A stretch of 37,736 bases of DNA from Gnetum montanum. Lineage: Eukaryota > Streptophyta > Gnetopsida > Gnetales > Gnetaceae. The DNA lies in assembly GCA_015680685.1 (NCBI GenBank), contig MNCI01001919.1, forward strand, positions 221,066 to 258,801. The letters are read 5' to 3'. The notes beneath the pieces are model-generated. The model did no database searches, was not told the origin of the DNA, and saw only the letters and a list, made by a program, of their open reading frames with translations. The position numbers and the translations under genes were made by a program. Positions 21,121 through 33,220 of this stretch are shown here, piece after piece. Positions within the stretch are counted from its first letter, which is position 1. Each line of letters starts with the position of its first letter.

Positions 21121-21400
21121 AAACCTTTTTACATCTACCTCGCGACATCTGATACCTCTATTTCATCCATGCTTTGCCAAAAACGAGGAGATGGAGCCGA
21201 GATCCCCGTTTACTATTTAAGTCATGCCTTGGTTGCCCATGAACAATGATACAACGATGTGGAGAGATCATGCTTCACCCTTGTCTTTTCCTTAAAAAGG
21301 TGGCAGCATTACCTCTTCCACAACCAAGTCAATATCATTTGCAAAGATAATGTGCTTTAAGCTATCACCAAAAACATCTATGAATCAAGTAGGTTAGCTA
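21121..21400 (+). pseudogene. Ty3-type RNase H of element 1
   Basis: KPFYIYLATSDTSISSMLCQK, then PVYYLSHAL, then VERSCFTLVFSLKRWQHYL and ICKDN. It has the usual spacing for the gypsy RNase H that follows the RT, with a Ser where the first acidic residue is expected and stops at 21247 and 21358. In Tat elements this copy is known to degenerate once the second RNase H is present. Confidence 0.7.
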
Positions 21401-21540
21401 GATGGAAGGTGATGATTACAAAGTTTGACCTACATTATGTTGCTCAATCCTCCACCAAGGGTCAAGCAATAGCCAATCAATTAACCACATCACCGACACA
21501 AGATCAAGTGACAATCAACCTTGAATTCCCTGATGAAGAT

Positions 21541-21786
21541 ATTAATAGCATAGACGTAGTGCCCAATAATTACGATGCAATCCTGTACTTTGACAGAGCA
21601 TCCACCTCCCAAGGGGGAAGTGCTACAACCATCATAACATATCCCTCAAAAGAAATTTTTTCCTTTGCCTATAGACTAAACTTCCCTTGCACCAACAATG
21701 TGGCAGAGTACGAAGGTCTTCTCAGAGGTCTTATAGTGGCACTAACTTCAGGAATCACACATCTTGTAGTTCGAGGAGACTCATAG
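21541..21786 (+). pseudogene. Archaeal-type second RNase H (Tat hallmark)
   Basis: FDRASTSQGG (Asp 21592-21594), NNVAEYEGLLRGL (Glu 21706-21708) and LVVRGDS (Asp 21778-21780) supply the D-E-D triad of the archaeal-type RNase H found only in Tat-lineage elements among plant gypsy families. A TAG follows RGDS and the frame shifts within 50 bp. Confidence 0.85.
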
Positions 21787-22261
21787 TTGGTAATTAATCA
21801 AGTCATAGATCTACACATGCAAATATCCTCATTTGCAACCATACTCTGACCTGACTAAACACTTGCTAAAACAACTAATCAACGTAGATGTGCAACATAT
21901 TCCTATGAATGAAAATACCATTGTCGATGCACTCGCCACACTAGCCTTGAACATGACACCTGAGATGTTCCATGCGTTGCCTAGTTCTATAACAAATTAT
22001 GCCAAATCCATAACCAACGCTCTCGATGAAATACCCATAGCGTCCATCAGCACTACACAAGCAATAGAGTGGTACGATGACATAGAAGAGTACCTTCTAC
22101 GAGGCGAACCGCCACAACATTTGACGAGTTCTCAAAAGGACATAGTGCAAAAATGCTCTAGGAAATATGCATTAATAAGGGACATCTTGTGTTACAAGTC
22201 CTATGAAGGAATCCTGTTGACGTGCGTCAGTAGCATCGACGGCCAAATGATCGTAGAATAG

Positions 22262-23308
22262 GTTCACGAAGGACTATGTGGAGGGCATATAGCACCCAAA
22301 GCAATGGCAACAAAAATTAGATGTTTGGGCTATTACTGGCCACACATGGAGTACGATTGCTTCTCCAGGGTCAGGAAATGCAACATTTTCTGAAGACATG
22401 GTAACCTAATAAACGTACCACCTAATGAGTTGCATACTGCGCAAATCACATTGCCGTTCCAAAAATGGGGATTAGACATCATTGGGCCGATAACACCACC
22501 ATCTTTAGCAGGACAGAGTTTCATCCTCACTACGACCAAATACTTCACCAAATGGGTAGAAGTTATTCCCCTTAAGAAAACCACATCCAAACATGTTTGC
22601 AACTTCATATTAGAAAACAATGTAACCCACTTTGGTATCCCAATGACCATAGTCACCGATAATGAGCCACAATTTACTAGCATGGATACTAAAAGCTTTT
22701 GTGAAAACCTAGGTATTAAACACTCATTTTTATCACCATATTATCCACAGAGAAGTGGTCAAGTAGAGTCTATGAATAAAATTATCATCATGGTGCTCAA
22801 AAAAATGCTGAATCAAAGTAAGAGACGATGGCACAAGCAGTTAATCTATGCATTATGGGCATACCGAACAACGCATCAAACATCCATAGGTAAGACACCA
22901 TATAGCCTAGTATATGGATCTGAAGCTGTGTTACCTTTGGATTTATAGGTTTCCTCACTACAGATAATGCTCTCTAGCCTCCTTGATAAAAGCTAGAACA
23001 ATGAACTACACATCGCTGACCTTGACTTGGTGGAGGAAGAAAGGGTATGAGCGCTTGATCGAATCGAATGGTACCAGAGACAGCAACGACAACATCATCA
23101 ACATAATCCACATAAGTGGCCAATCAAAGAAGTTGGCCTAGTTTTCAAGGCGGTCTATGAACACTCAAACAAATTCTCAGCCAACTGGTAAGGGCCTTAC
23201 TTAGTCACTAAAGCATATGATAATGGGGCATTCAAGCTCATCGACATGGACAAAAACGAATTGGCAAATCCTACAAATCATGTGTACCTGAAACCATTCT
23301 ACACCTGA
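22262..23308 (+). pseudogene. Integrase of element 1
   Basis: N-terminal zinc finger: HEGLCGGH then KCNIF-stop-RHGN, so the second Cys of the HHCC finger is lost next to a nonsense codon. Core: D in GLDIIGP (22475), D in VTDNEP (22658), E in GQVESMN (22766). The last two are 35 residues apart, the canonical D-D-35-E. It continues to the C-terminal region with GPYLVTKAYDNGAFKLIDMD. Confidence 0.88.
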
Positions 23309-24828
23309 TGATCTTAAGGTATGCAATGGTCCTAGCATCACGACCTAAAACTAATACCATAGAATAGTCCTGGAGCTATGACTTAAAACAAGCACCATAG
23401 AATATCCTGGTGTCATGACGGTAAACCGACACCACAGAGCTCTATCTGACATGACACTAACCTGTCAAACTCATTCATCAAAGTCCACTAAGACTATAAA
23501 CTAGCTATCCTCTTCATAGTCTTCCACAACTATAAACTAGCATTGCACCATCCACTATGACAATAAACTGGTGATGTCCAAAGGATTATGACGTAAAACT
23601 AATCCACAATAGTATGCTAATACTATAAACTGGTGACATCATCAATAACCTAGTGTCATTTAAAAAGGCATGCTATTGTAATCGGTCATATGTGCTTGCC
23701 AAGAACCTGCCACCTGACTGGCCACATAGATCCTGATGAAGCTAATGTTGTTCGAGACTTTGTTTACCTTGAAACTCCACATGATGGCTCCATTCCATTA
23801 CCTATGTTCAAGTTTAAAGTGCTTTAGCTAACTAAATCATTTGTGGTTCCCTTTTTCCCTTGGAGTTGTGCTTGCAAGATGATACACTTGAGGCATTCGT
23901 ACACAGATGCATTCCATCATGACAACAAGGTATCACATTCTTCCTAAGGCCCACAGCTAAGTTCATCACTCCATTCACAAGTACATTCCCTACTCCTAAT
24001 ACATCCTCTTTTCCTCATCATGCCTCCCTTATCTTATCCATTTACATCTCCCTAATGTAATATTCACCCGAAGGTCTTAATACACCATTGTACACTGCGA
24101 TTCTCTGAGTAGTTGTAATGCAAAGCACAATACATAGTACATGATGCAAGTGCAAGCGCATGAGCATAAGCATAACACTAAAAGCAAGCTCTCAAAAAGG
24201 CCAAAAATAATAAATAAATAAGTAAAAAAACAAACAAAAAAAGGTCAAAGAGAAAAATACATGGAAAAGGTCTCCATGACCCCATGAACATCATAGGCCA
24301 AAGATCATTGGTTCTTATCATACAAGCCCCAAGTGAGAAGACAATTTTCTTGAGAAAACACTCATGCCACAAATGATCATGTGGCACATCACCACGTGGC
24401 TTTGGCTATTTACAATGGACCCCCTTAAACATAACACAAGGGTTCCATTTCTCCAAAGAATGCACNGACCCCCTTAAACATAACACAAGGGTTCCATTTC
24501 TCCAAAGAACGCACCTCCAGTGTCTCGGTTCTAAGTCTGCTGAAAACCTGACTATTGACAAAGACCAATGACACGACCTGCTCATGTGAGAGCACTCCTC
24601 TCCCACAATTCTGGAAACACTTATAATCCTCAATCATCTTTCGATTCCTCCAGTCACAACCAATTCCCTCCTTTCCCTAAACTACATCTTCCTCAACCCA
24701 ATGTACTTTTAAGCACGATGCGATGACATCCATCCAGGGGCCAATGGACAATGCTTGGTACTTGGTCGTTCATCGTGTTTTGTACTTCTTTGTCAATGCC
24801 TCTCAGGTAGATTCCTCTAGACATCAAT
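23309..24828 (+). other. 3' untranslated region of element 1
   Basis: No gene. The first 350 bp hold degenerate repeats of 'TATGAC.TAAACTA..ACCATAGA' type, echoing those after gag-protease. A plus-strand open frame is absent, and the short minus-strand frames at 24178-24637 have no recognisable content. The 48-bp duplication with an N lies within. Confidence 0.6.
24418..24514. repeat. 48-bp direct duplication around a single N (probable assembly join)
   Basis: 24418-24465 and 24467-24514 are the same 48 bp (starting GACCCCCTTAAACATAAC) with one T/C difference, and the only N of the window lies between them. This looks like two contig ends joined without merging their overlap rather than a biological duplication. 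Confidence 0.75.
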
Positions 24829-24837
24829 AAAGAGGGG
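24829..24837 (+). other. Polypurine tract of element 1
   Basis: AAAGAGGGG, followed by CCAA and then the TGAAAC of the 3' LTR. Purine run, position and context fit the primer site for plus-strand DNA synthesis. Confidence 0.85.
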
Positions 24838-24841
24838 CCAA

Positions 24842-26365
24842 TGAAACACCATAAAATTTCAGCTCGACACTTTGAAACGAGAACAATTCAGAGCCTCTTG
24901 AGTCCTGAGAAGAAAACTCTTGATTACAGCCTGGAACTCAAGCCAGCTTGCCCATGCTGTAAAGCTAGCTTGCTCCCAGTGTGAGTGACTCAAAATAGCC
25001 TCAAAATAGTGTTAAAATGGCCTTATTTTGAAGGTACAAGTCACCCTAAAGGTCCACTAATGGTTACCCCAAGTTCCCAGCCCTCAAAATCCTAATTTTG
25101 GGCTTGAAAATGCACTATTTTCACTGGTTACACCTTGGTCACGCCCAGGTCACATTGGGGTCATGCTGGAGCATGAGCCCAGTGTGACCAAATAGAAACT
25201 GGTCCAAACAAGTAGTCCCAAGCACAATTTCAGCATCAACTCAACTCCCAAGGGTGGGTAACAGTTCTACTTGTTAACAGGCATCAAAAATCAAAGTTCG
25301 GGTGTGAAACACGCATTTTGGCTTGGTCATGCCTAGGTCACACCTAGCTCATGCCTAGCTCACACCCAGCTCACGCCCAAATCATGCTAAGAACTATTCA
25401 TCAGGGTGAGTACTATTCATGCCCAGACAAAAGCACTACAAACGCATGCTGAGGACATGCCAGGACCAAATCAACTCACGCTGGGAGCCTTGGTGAAGTA
25501 GAGACACCTCAAACAGCCACCAAACCACTCAAATCGACATCCTACAATAGTCAATTCAAAGGACCATGAAGTTTCAAGCAAGACGGAGTCAATCCCTCTT
25601 AGAATTCATTGTAAACTTTCATTGTAAGCCTCACCATCTATGAGCTTGTTAAGCTCTTACGTTGCTTCCATGGGTGTAAGCTAGCTTGCATTGTAAGATA
25701 CAGTGCACCTGGTCTAAAACGTAGTCTACCCATGTACACCTATCACGTGATCCATTTTTCTCTCATCTCACAACCATCGTTATCATTCATTCCTACTCCC
25801 AATCTGAGAAAAATGCATAAATACCCTGTTCATGGACATAAACGAGGTTGGCAAATTTGAAGCAAGAAAACGAGCAATCTTGAGCCTAGACGCACATGAT
25901 TCCCAATGCCTGTAAACATCTCACATCAAAGCTTAACGTTCAACTTGCAACGCAACTACATTTTGACCAGTGCACATCTTGTTGATTAATACAACATTTC
26001 TCATTATTTTCCACCCATTTTCCTATTCTAATTTACTTTCTACATTGTTCCATTTCATTTCATGTTCCTGCATATGTTCTGCTTTTTGTTATGTTTCATT
26101 ATGTCTTGTTACATTTGTTACATTTCGTTACATTACTTTGTGTTACATTATTTTCCTTGTTTTAAGTTTGTGATGATAACCCTAGCATAGGCAATAGCGT
26201 ATGCTCAAGAAAGTCCTTGGTTGATCTATGTGCAGACCATCCAAGGCACTCTGCCTTCATTTTTCTAGCTTTCCCTCATGCGAAGGCAGGGTCGTCTATA
26301 TCTCTTCGAAGATCTTTCAGCATTCATTTTCCTCCAACCTTACGCCGACGATTTCAGACAATACA
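24842..26365 (+). repeat. 3' LTR of element 1
   Basis: Begins TGAAACACC and ends CAATACA, aligning with 7175-8716. It keeps the GACCATCCAAGGCAC block (26235-26249) and the same hairpin (CTGCCTTC 26251-26258, GAAGGCAG 26282-26289). Several sites show CG in one LTR and TG or CA in the other. Confidence 0.92.
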
Positions 26366-26370
26366 GGTAT
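26366..26370. repeat. Right target-site duplication GGTAT
   Basis: Second copy of the target site, directly after the CA end of the 3' LTR. It matches 7170-7174 exactly. Confidence 0.93.
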
Positions 26371-27900
26371 AATCCTTGCACACCTCTAGAATTTGTTCCT
26401 TTAAAAATGTGGTTTAAGGAAACAAAACCTTTAGAATGATGTGAGCTCTGCAAAAATTTAGTGGATCTATGGTGGGGCCATACAAGACTACATTGGCTAG
26501 TGTAGTCTAGTGGAAAATGGTGTCAAAAATCCTCTTTTGAAGCATGTTTTGACCTCCTAAATAGCCAATTCTACTCTTTCAAGATCCTACACTATCCTAG
26601 AAAGCTGACAAAACACTAGTATTAACTCTAAAATCCCCAAAACTCATTTCTCATATGCATCTATGTTGGAGCATAGTCACTATTTTTGACATTATTTTCA
26701 ACTTCCAAAGGGTGAAAACAAAGTCAAAATACATCAATCTTCAACCCGAGTCTACTACATAATTCATACAAAGAATCAAGAACTCAAAGCTTACAACAAA
26801 AAACCTAGAAAACCATCTACTGTCACTAACTATGTTGGGGCATGTTTTGACTACACTAGATAGCATAGTCACTAGGAGAGCCTAGCATATTCATATCAAA
26901 AGACATCATTTTCACCTTTGAATAGCCTTTAAATGACTTCATCATGTGTCCAAACTCTCATGAAATCCTTGTAGACCTCTACCATGTATCACTAAGGCCT
27001 AAAATTACTAGAATCTAACTCTATTTAAGCAATATTGATATTCTTTTACCACATGTTTTCCATCCTAATTTATTTGACCTTGTTTCATGGTGTTTCAACT
27101 CGCTTTGATATTGTAATTCATGTTTGGCTTTTAGAGATCATTAGTTGACCTCATTCAACTTCTACATAGCCCCATTTTCATCATATCTACCTTATTCTCT
27201 CTCCTGTAATCTCTATTAACCTTTTTGACCTCTAATTGGTGTTAGGCAATGGTGTTTGACCATCCTTGACTATCATTTGATACCATGTAACCATCATATG
27301 GCTTGCTAAGCTCTTAAACTAGCAACATGGCCCATTAAGACCTAAAATTGGAAAAATCTAATTATGATTGACAAATATTAATCATGTTTTACCTTATGTT
27401 TTTTACCTTGATGGGTTTAGCCTTTTTTCGCTATCTTTTAACTTGATTTAACCTCATTATTCATTGTTAACCTTCATTCTTCAGCCCTGTGATTTCATTT
27501 GGCTTTATTTTTAGTCATTGGAGCATCACATGATTCCATTTCGCCAAGTGTTCCCATCGTTTGAGCTTTATTTAACCTTGTGTAGCCTTTGTTTCATCTT
27601 ATTTGTCTAAATCTACCCCTTATAACCTTTTTTAACCTTGTTTGCACCTTGTTTGACCATGAAATAGCATGTTTTGGTTGATCCATGCATAGTTTCTAGA
27701 GTAATTTATATCATTTTCGCATTATATACTCATTTTACCCAAGTGTCACTTAATATGCTTATGGTTGATATGCAAGATTGGAGTATGAACACTTTAATGC
27801 AAATCAATGTACCATTGAACTGAAGTGGACTTCACAATGATGTTGAATGATTTCTTAACATTAATTGCCTAGATCTTAAGCCTAAGAATTTTTTTGACCA
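26371..27900. other. Spacer of element 2, no gene seen
   Basis: Degenerate spacer upstream of RT, about 1.5 kb. It holds GCATAGTCACTA at 26671-26682 and 26863-26874, and CTAGTGTAGTC at 26497-26507. No coding frame on either strand. Confidence 0.55.
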
Positions 27901-27929
27901 CATTGCCTCTATTGATAAACTTCTAGAGT

Positions 27930-30900
27930 GCCCTGAAAACCAATTCAAAGGCCTTAATCCTCAATCTAGTGACATTAATAATGTCTCTCTAGTTAAGGTT
28001 CCTCTCACAACACATAATGAGGGGGAGAAAAGACTAAAATTAAGTTCCTTGCTAGAACCTTAGTAGGCTCAAGACATTACCAAGATACTTTGGGATAACA
28101 TTAAGGTCTTTGCATGATCATATGAAGATATGCTAGGTCTTGATCCACATCTACTACAACATAACATCATACTTGATCCTAGTGTTAGACCAATTAAGCA
28201 AAATATTTGCAAGATTAGGCCAAATTTAACCTTGGAAATTTGTGATGAGATCACAAAATTATACCAACCTAATTTCATTAGAGTTGTCACTTATGCAGAA
28301 TGGATGTCCAACACAGTGGTAGTCCTTAAGAAAAATGGAAGTTTATGTCTTTGTATTGATTTTTGAAACCTAAGTAAAGAAATCATCAAAGATGATTTTT
28401 CTTTTCCTAGTATTAACCATCTTATCAATACTATAGTTGGACGTGTTTTGCTATACTTCATGGATGGGTTCTTGGAATACAACCAAATTAAGATTAACCT
28501 AGAACATTAACTTAGTATGAGCTTCATGACTCCTTGGGGTACCTTTTATTATACCATGATGTCCTTTGGCCTTAAGAATGTAGAAGCAACCTATCAAAGA
28601 GCTATGACATATATCTTTAGTGATAATATGCTAGGATTGCTTAATGATTATGTAGATGATACAACCATTAAGTCCAAAGTGGCCAAGAAATTTGTTCATG
28701 ACGTTGACCTAGTGTTGAGAAAATGTCTCAAGTATGAGCTTCAGCTTAACCCTAAGAAGTATGTCTTTGGCATAAAAATCAATAAGATACTTGGTTTTTT
28801 AATATCTAAAGTAGGAATAAGTATCAATCCTAATAAGGTTAAATTCATATCCAACTTGGCAACACCAACCAACATTAAAAAGCTTTAGGGATTGCAAGGT
28901 GGATTACAATTTAACCATATGTTTACATCTACACTTATGGATAAGGTACAACCCATGCAACAATTTCTTAACATAGGAGTTTACTATGAGTGGATGGCTT
29001 AATGCCAAGAAGCCTTTGAAAACCTCAACCAAGAGTTTGCACAACTACCAATGATCTATCCACCATAAGAGGATAAGTCCTTTTACATCTACCTTTCTAT
29101 CTCTAACACGTCCATTACTTCTATGCTTTGTTAGAAATGAGATGATGGAGTAGAGCTTCTTGTGCACTACTTAAGCCATGCATTAATTGCCCATGAGTCC
29201 TAAGAAGTATTTTCTAGCTCTAGTCTTCTCATTGAACAAGTGACAACACTACCCCTTTTGAAGCTAGGTTAATGTCATCTATAAAGACAACATACTTAGA
29301 GCCATCACAACCAATATCTATGAAAGAAGTCATATAGACCATTGGAAAGCCATAACAATTGAGTTTTACCTTTATTATGTCTCTCAAGCCTTAACAAAAA
29401 GTCAAGCTATAGCCACATAACTTACTACTTCACCAGTAGAAGATCATGCAACCATAGGCCTCAAATTCACAAACAAGCATTTCAACATTGATAGTAGTGT
29501 ACTTGAGGACTATGAGGTGGTAATGCTCTTTGAAAAAGCTTTGACTTCCCAAGGGACTAGTGCCACTATCATCATAACACTTCCATTTGGTAAAATCCAA
29601 CCCTTCATTTACCATTTCAAGTTCCCATGTGCCAACAATTTCATAGAGTATGAAGGATCGATTAGGGGAATGATGGTAGTCCATGACCTAGGAATCAAAT
29701 GCTTAATGATCAAAGATGATTCACAAATTATGGTTAACTATGTAACTAAGGTTTATGCATGTAAATCTAAACATTTGCAAGCTTACTATGACCTAGGAAA
29801 GAAACTAATGCAACAATTTATAGACATTTGTATCCAATATGCATCCCAAATCAAGAACACACTACCTGATGCCATTGCAACCTTAACTCTCAGTGTGATG
29901 TCTAATGTGTTTAGCAAATTACCTTCCTTAACTATTAATTATGTTATTTCCATCACACAAAACACTAAGAACAACTTTGTAACCTCCATTAGCACTGCCC
30001 CTCTAAGGGAATGGTATGATGATATCAAGTTTTATCTTATGCATGGTGAATCTCCATAGGGCCTAACTACTTCTAAAAAGTCTATTGTACACAAATGATC
30101 AAAAAATTATGTCATTGTAGGTGACAACACATTGTTAGCATGCTTGGGTAAAATCGAATCCCACACAGTCCTTGAGAAAGTTCATGAAGGTATATGTGGA
30201 GGACATATAGGACCTAGAGCCATGGCTACTAAGATTGTATGGCTAGACTATAATTGGCCTTACATGGAAAATGATTTCCTATAGAATGGCAAGACGTGTG
30301 ACACTTGTCAATAGCATAGTAACCTAATACATGTGCCACCTACTGAGTTACATACCACTTAGATAACTTGGTCATTTCAATGGTGGGGTTTGAATAGCAT
30401 TAGACCTATAATACCTAAGTCTTCCACAGGGCATAGTTTCATCATCAATACAACCGAATACTTCACAAAGTGGGTTGAAGCTATTCCCCTAATGAAGACA
30501 ATATCTTAACAAGTTTGTAGATTAATACTCGACAATATAGTAGCCTATTTTGGCATATCTATGACCATAGTCATAGAAAATGGATCATGATTTAGCATCC
30601 AAGAAACAAAAATATTTTTCATGACCTAATCATTAAGCATTTCATTCCATCATCATACTACCCCCAAACTAGTGGAAAAGCTAAAGTTAGCAACAAGGCC
30701 ATCATCGTAAACTTGCTTAAAAAGATGTTCAACAATAGTAGACTCAAGTGGCATGAGCAACTTATCTATGTACATTGGGCCTACTGAACAACCTTTCAAA
30801 CTACAACCAGTGTAACTCCATATAGACTAGTTTATGAGTCTCAAGTTGTTTTGCATCTTGAATTGTAGGTTTCATCACTTAGAGTGGCTCTATTGAACTC

Positions 30901-31225
30901 CATCAATGATTAATAGAACAAGGAGCTATGTACCATGGACCTAGACCTAATTGAAGAGCAATGGGTGCAAATGCTTTCTCACATCAAGAGTTACCAAGAG
31001 AGGTGGAAATAATAGCACTATCATGACCCAAATAAATGAAAGATAAAGAAGGGAGACTTGTTCCTCAAAGCTATCCATGAGCATGCAAACAAATTCTAAG
31101 CTAACTAGGAAGAGCCTTTCTTGATCATCAAGGCCTATGGAAATGGAGCCTTTAGAATAGAGGACATGGATGGAAAATAATTAGCTAAGCTGGTTAATCA
31201 TTCCTATTTATAACCTTATTACATC
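27930..31225 (+). pseudogene. pol: pol relic of element 2 (RT, two RNase H, integrase)
   Basis: RT: VVVLKKNGSLCLCIDF, FMDGFLEYNQIKI, FGLKNVEATYQRAMTYIF and YVDD (28649-28660), the active site still intact. RNase H: KSFYIYLSISNTSITSML then heavy decay. Archaeal-type RNase H: FEKALTSQGT (first Asp now Glu), NNFIEYEGS and DDSQ in a 180-codon open stretch (29517-30059). Integrase: VHEGICGGHIGPRAMATKI (30180 on), CDTCQ finger, a core with VIENGS where the second catalytic Asp has become Glu, then frameshifts. It aligns residue by residue with element 1 pol but with far more stops, so it is an older member of the same lineage. Confidence 0.85.
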
Positions 31226-32285
31226 TAACACATTTTCTTGGTAGTACCAACATTGATATCCATGACCATAGTGACCAATAACAAGTGAGCCAGCATCCTT
31301 TTCTCTACCTCTTTTTGCACAACAAATGGCCTAAAATACTTTGTAACTGTAATGCAAGATGCAAATATTTTGGGTGTAACAATTGTGATTTTCAATGGCC
31401 TATTTTTCTGATGTATCCCTATACATTGTATTGAAACAACATGTTTTATTTGTCTTTTTTTATTTTCCTCTTATAGTTTTCCTCACAGGATGAATCCTAG
31501 AGTCATTGTAAAGGTGCAACTCATTACTACAATAGCCTATCATGTGACCTCAATGCACAAGATTTGGTGGATTTTTCTTTCCATACCAAGAGTTCTTGTT
31601 TCATATTATCCATCATTACTCTCCTTAGAACCCAAATCAATAGTCTAACTATGACCTTCCTTAACTTAAATAATACTAGTAGCCTTTGTTTAACACTCAT
31701 GCATTATGATCATTTGACATCTTCTTTGTCATGCTCCACCATCAAGTTTGTTGAATGTAATTCATCTCATTCAATGGGAAAATCAAATCAGACCTAGCTT
31801 TGGCATTGAAATCCAATGAGGGTTTTGTCCCCCCAAAAAATAAAAAAGTAAATTGCCAAGAATCCAAATGGCCAATGAGGACCAAAAGAGAAACCAATGG
31901 CTTCAAACATGCAAATAGAGGAGCATAACAATTGAGTGAGCAGTTGGTTTCTCAAAAACATTACTAAGTGATCAACACTTCAAATCACAAAGTGTGAAGA
32001 ACTTATTGATTATTCAAAATGTCAGTTCCATATCATAGCCATAATGGCAACCTATGGGACTCATTATTAACCCTCATGACCATTCCTTGATGACCAAATG
32101 TAACCCACAACATTTATTACCTCATCATTACCTTATCCCATTATCAAAAGCACTCTTTAGCATGGTTTGATACTATTGGATTAATCATAGAGAGGAAACA
32201 TTGGTGATGGGCTTGTAGTTGTGTTTTTTATTCTTTGTTGATGTCTCTTGGGTCAATCCTCCAAACACCAACAAACAAGGATCAA
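31226..32285 (+). other. 3' untranslated region of element 2
   Basis: No gene. The final 70 bp parallel the end of element 1 (TTCTTTGTTGATGTCTCTTGG versus TTCTTTGTCAATGCCTCTCAG, then ...ATCAATAAA), with a worn purine-rich stretch before the LTR at about 32270-32281. Confidence 0.5.
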
Positions 32286-33220
32286 TAAAACATCACTAAG
32301 AAAATACATGTTGTAACTTGTAACCTTCACCATCCAATTTGAGGTAATATTTCATTATAAATTTAAGGTTGGTAGCCCATGAGCTACAATCTTTCATAAT
32401 TTAACTTTTGGAGTTGAAAAATGCCTCATAAGTTTTCACTGCCTCACTTCTCATGTGGAAAAAGCAATGTTATGTTTATATATGGGCTTGGGAATGCTAA
32501 AAATGCCTTGGAGACTACCATATTTGGCATTTTCATGGGTTTTATGAGGGTATAGCCTCAACTACAATGGAACTACCTACCCCTAGCATAGATGGTATTA
32601 GGTTTTCATCTTTATAGCAACAACTAGTGTAGTCAGCACAAAACCCAGTGTAGTTACACACATTCAACATTGGACTTGTCAAGTTTTCCATCTTTCCTGT
32701 AGTGGCCAACATAGGCATGATAGTATCATAGTGGTGGTAGCATGAGTAGCATAGTCACTACATTTTTAGTAGATTCCAGTAAATGCTACCAAATTCAAAC
32801 CCCATTATTCACACCATCTCCATCCAAAGTTGCAAACTTGAATGGAAACCAACAAGGAGTTGTGTGAGAAATTGGAGTTGGGAAGTACTTGGATTATGAA
32901 GTTCAACTACAAAAGACAACTTGTTAGCTCCAATAGGCTTCAAGATTTATTCGAACAATGTTCTTATGAATTTCAACACACAATCTATACACAAGAGAAC
33001 TATAAAATTTGAGCATTTTTGCTATTTTAATAACATTTTCTAGTTCATTTGTAGTGCATATTTTATTTTAAGTGTAATTTCTATGTTTATTTTATATTTT
33101 CTCTACAATCTTATTTTCTCTGTTTACATTTCTTATGTTCTAGGGTGATTGACTAGACCATCCAAGGCACCTTGGATCCTATTTTCAAAGGCCCTTGGCA
33201 TCCAAGGTTAGGTTGTTGCA
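32286..33220 (+). repeat. 3' LTR of element 2 (approximate ends)
   Basis: The start TAAAACATCAC parallels TGAAACACCA of element 1. The end region carries the identical GACCATCCAAGGCAC (33156-33170) and a hairpin CCTTGGAT/ATCCAAGG (33170-33207), then GGTTGTTGCA as probable end. About 935 bp, shorter than the element 1 LTR. Ends are set by parallel with element 1. The partner LTR is not seen and no target duplication could be checked. Confidence 0.6.

Larger units (their letters stand above)
19894..23308 (+). pseudogene. pol: pol (RT, RNase H, second RNase H, integrase) of element 1, disabled
   Basis: Open from after TGA 19891 to TGA 23306, about 1,140 codons, with several nonsense codons and one frameshift at about 21790-21830. 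Domain order: linker, RT, Ty3-type RNase H, archaeal-type RNase H, integrase. It would copy the element's RNA and integrate the DNA. There is no in-frame ATG near the start, which fits production by splicing from gag-protease as in Ogre. The C-terminus (VYLKPFYT then stop) is natural. Integrase follows the second RNase H after a linker typical of Tat elements. Separate entries give the active-site residues. Confidence 0.85.
7175..26365 (+). mobile_element. Element 1: full-length 19.2-kb Tat/Ogre-like Ty3/gypsy retrotransposon
   Basis: Complete LTR element with TG...CA ends, 5-bp target duplication, LTRs of 1542 and 1524 bp, gag-protease, RT, two RNase H domains, integrase and a polypurine tract. 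Seen directly: the order gag, PR, long spacer, RT, RNH, second RNH with an FD.AS/AEYEGL/RGDS triad, INT. A second, archaeal-type RNase H is the hallmark of the Tat lineage. A 15-20 kb size with non-coding space between PR and RT is typical of Ogre. A spliced antisense gene fills the spacer. Many CGA-to-TGA and similar changes plus frameshifts make it non-autonomous now. LTRs differ by about 7-8% in the first 280 bp (about 20 mostly transition differences, counted by eye), so the insertion is old. Confidence 0.93.
26371..33220 (+). mobile_element. Element 2: right part of an older Tat-like element hit by element 1
   Basis: Right of element 1 the order spacer, RT, RNase H, second RNase H, integrase, 3' untranslated region and LTR repeats in the same orientation but heavily decayed. 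Spacer (26371-27900) and LTR (32286-33220) share exact 11-12-mers, CTAGTGTAGTC and GCATAGTCACTA, which ties them to one element. Element 1 therefore inserted into the spacer of element 2. The left half of element 2 (LTR, gag, protease) should lie before 7170, but I cannot recognise it there; it may be deleted or beyond the window. Confidence 0.72.

Noticed and set aside
24178-24637. Minus-strand frames near the N
   Set aside because: Two of them share residues only because of the 48-bp duplication; no motif seen.
31564-31797. 77-codon plus-strand frame after element 2 integrase
   Set aside because: Lies in the 3' untranslated region and has no counterpart in element 1.
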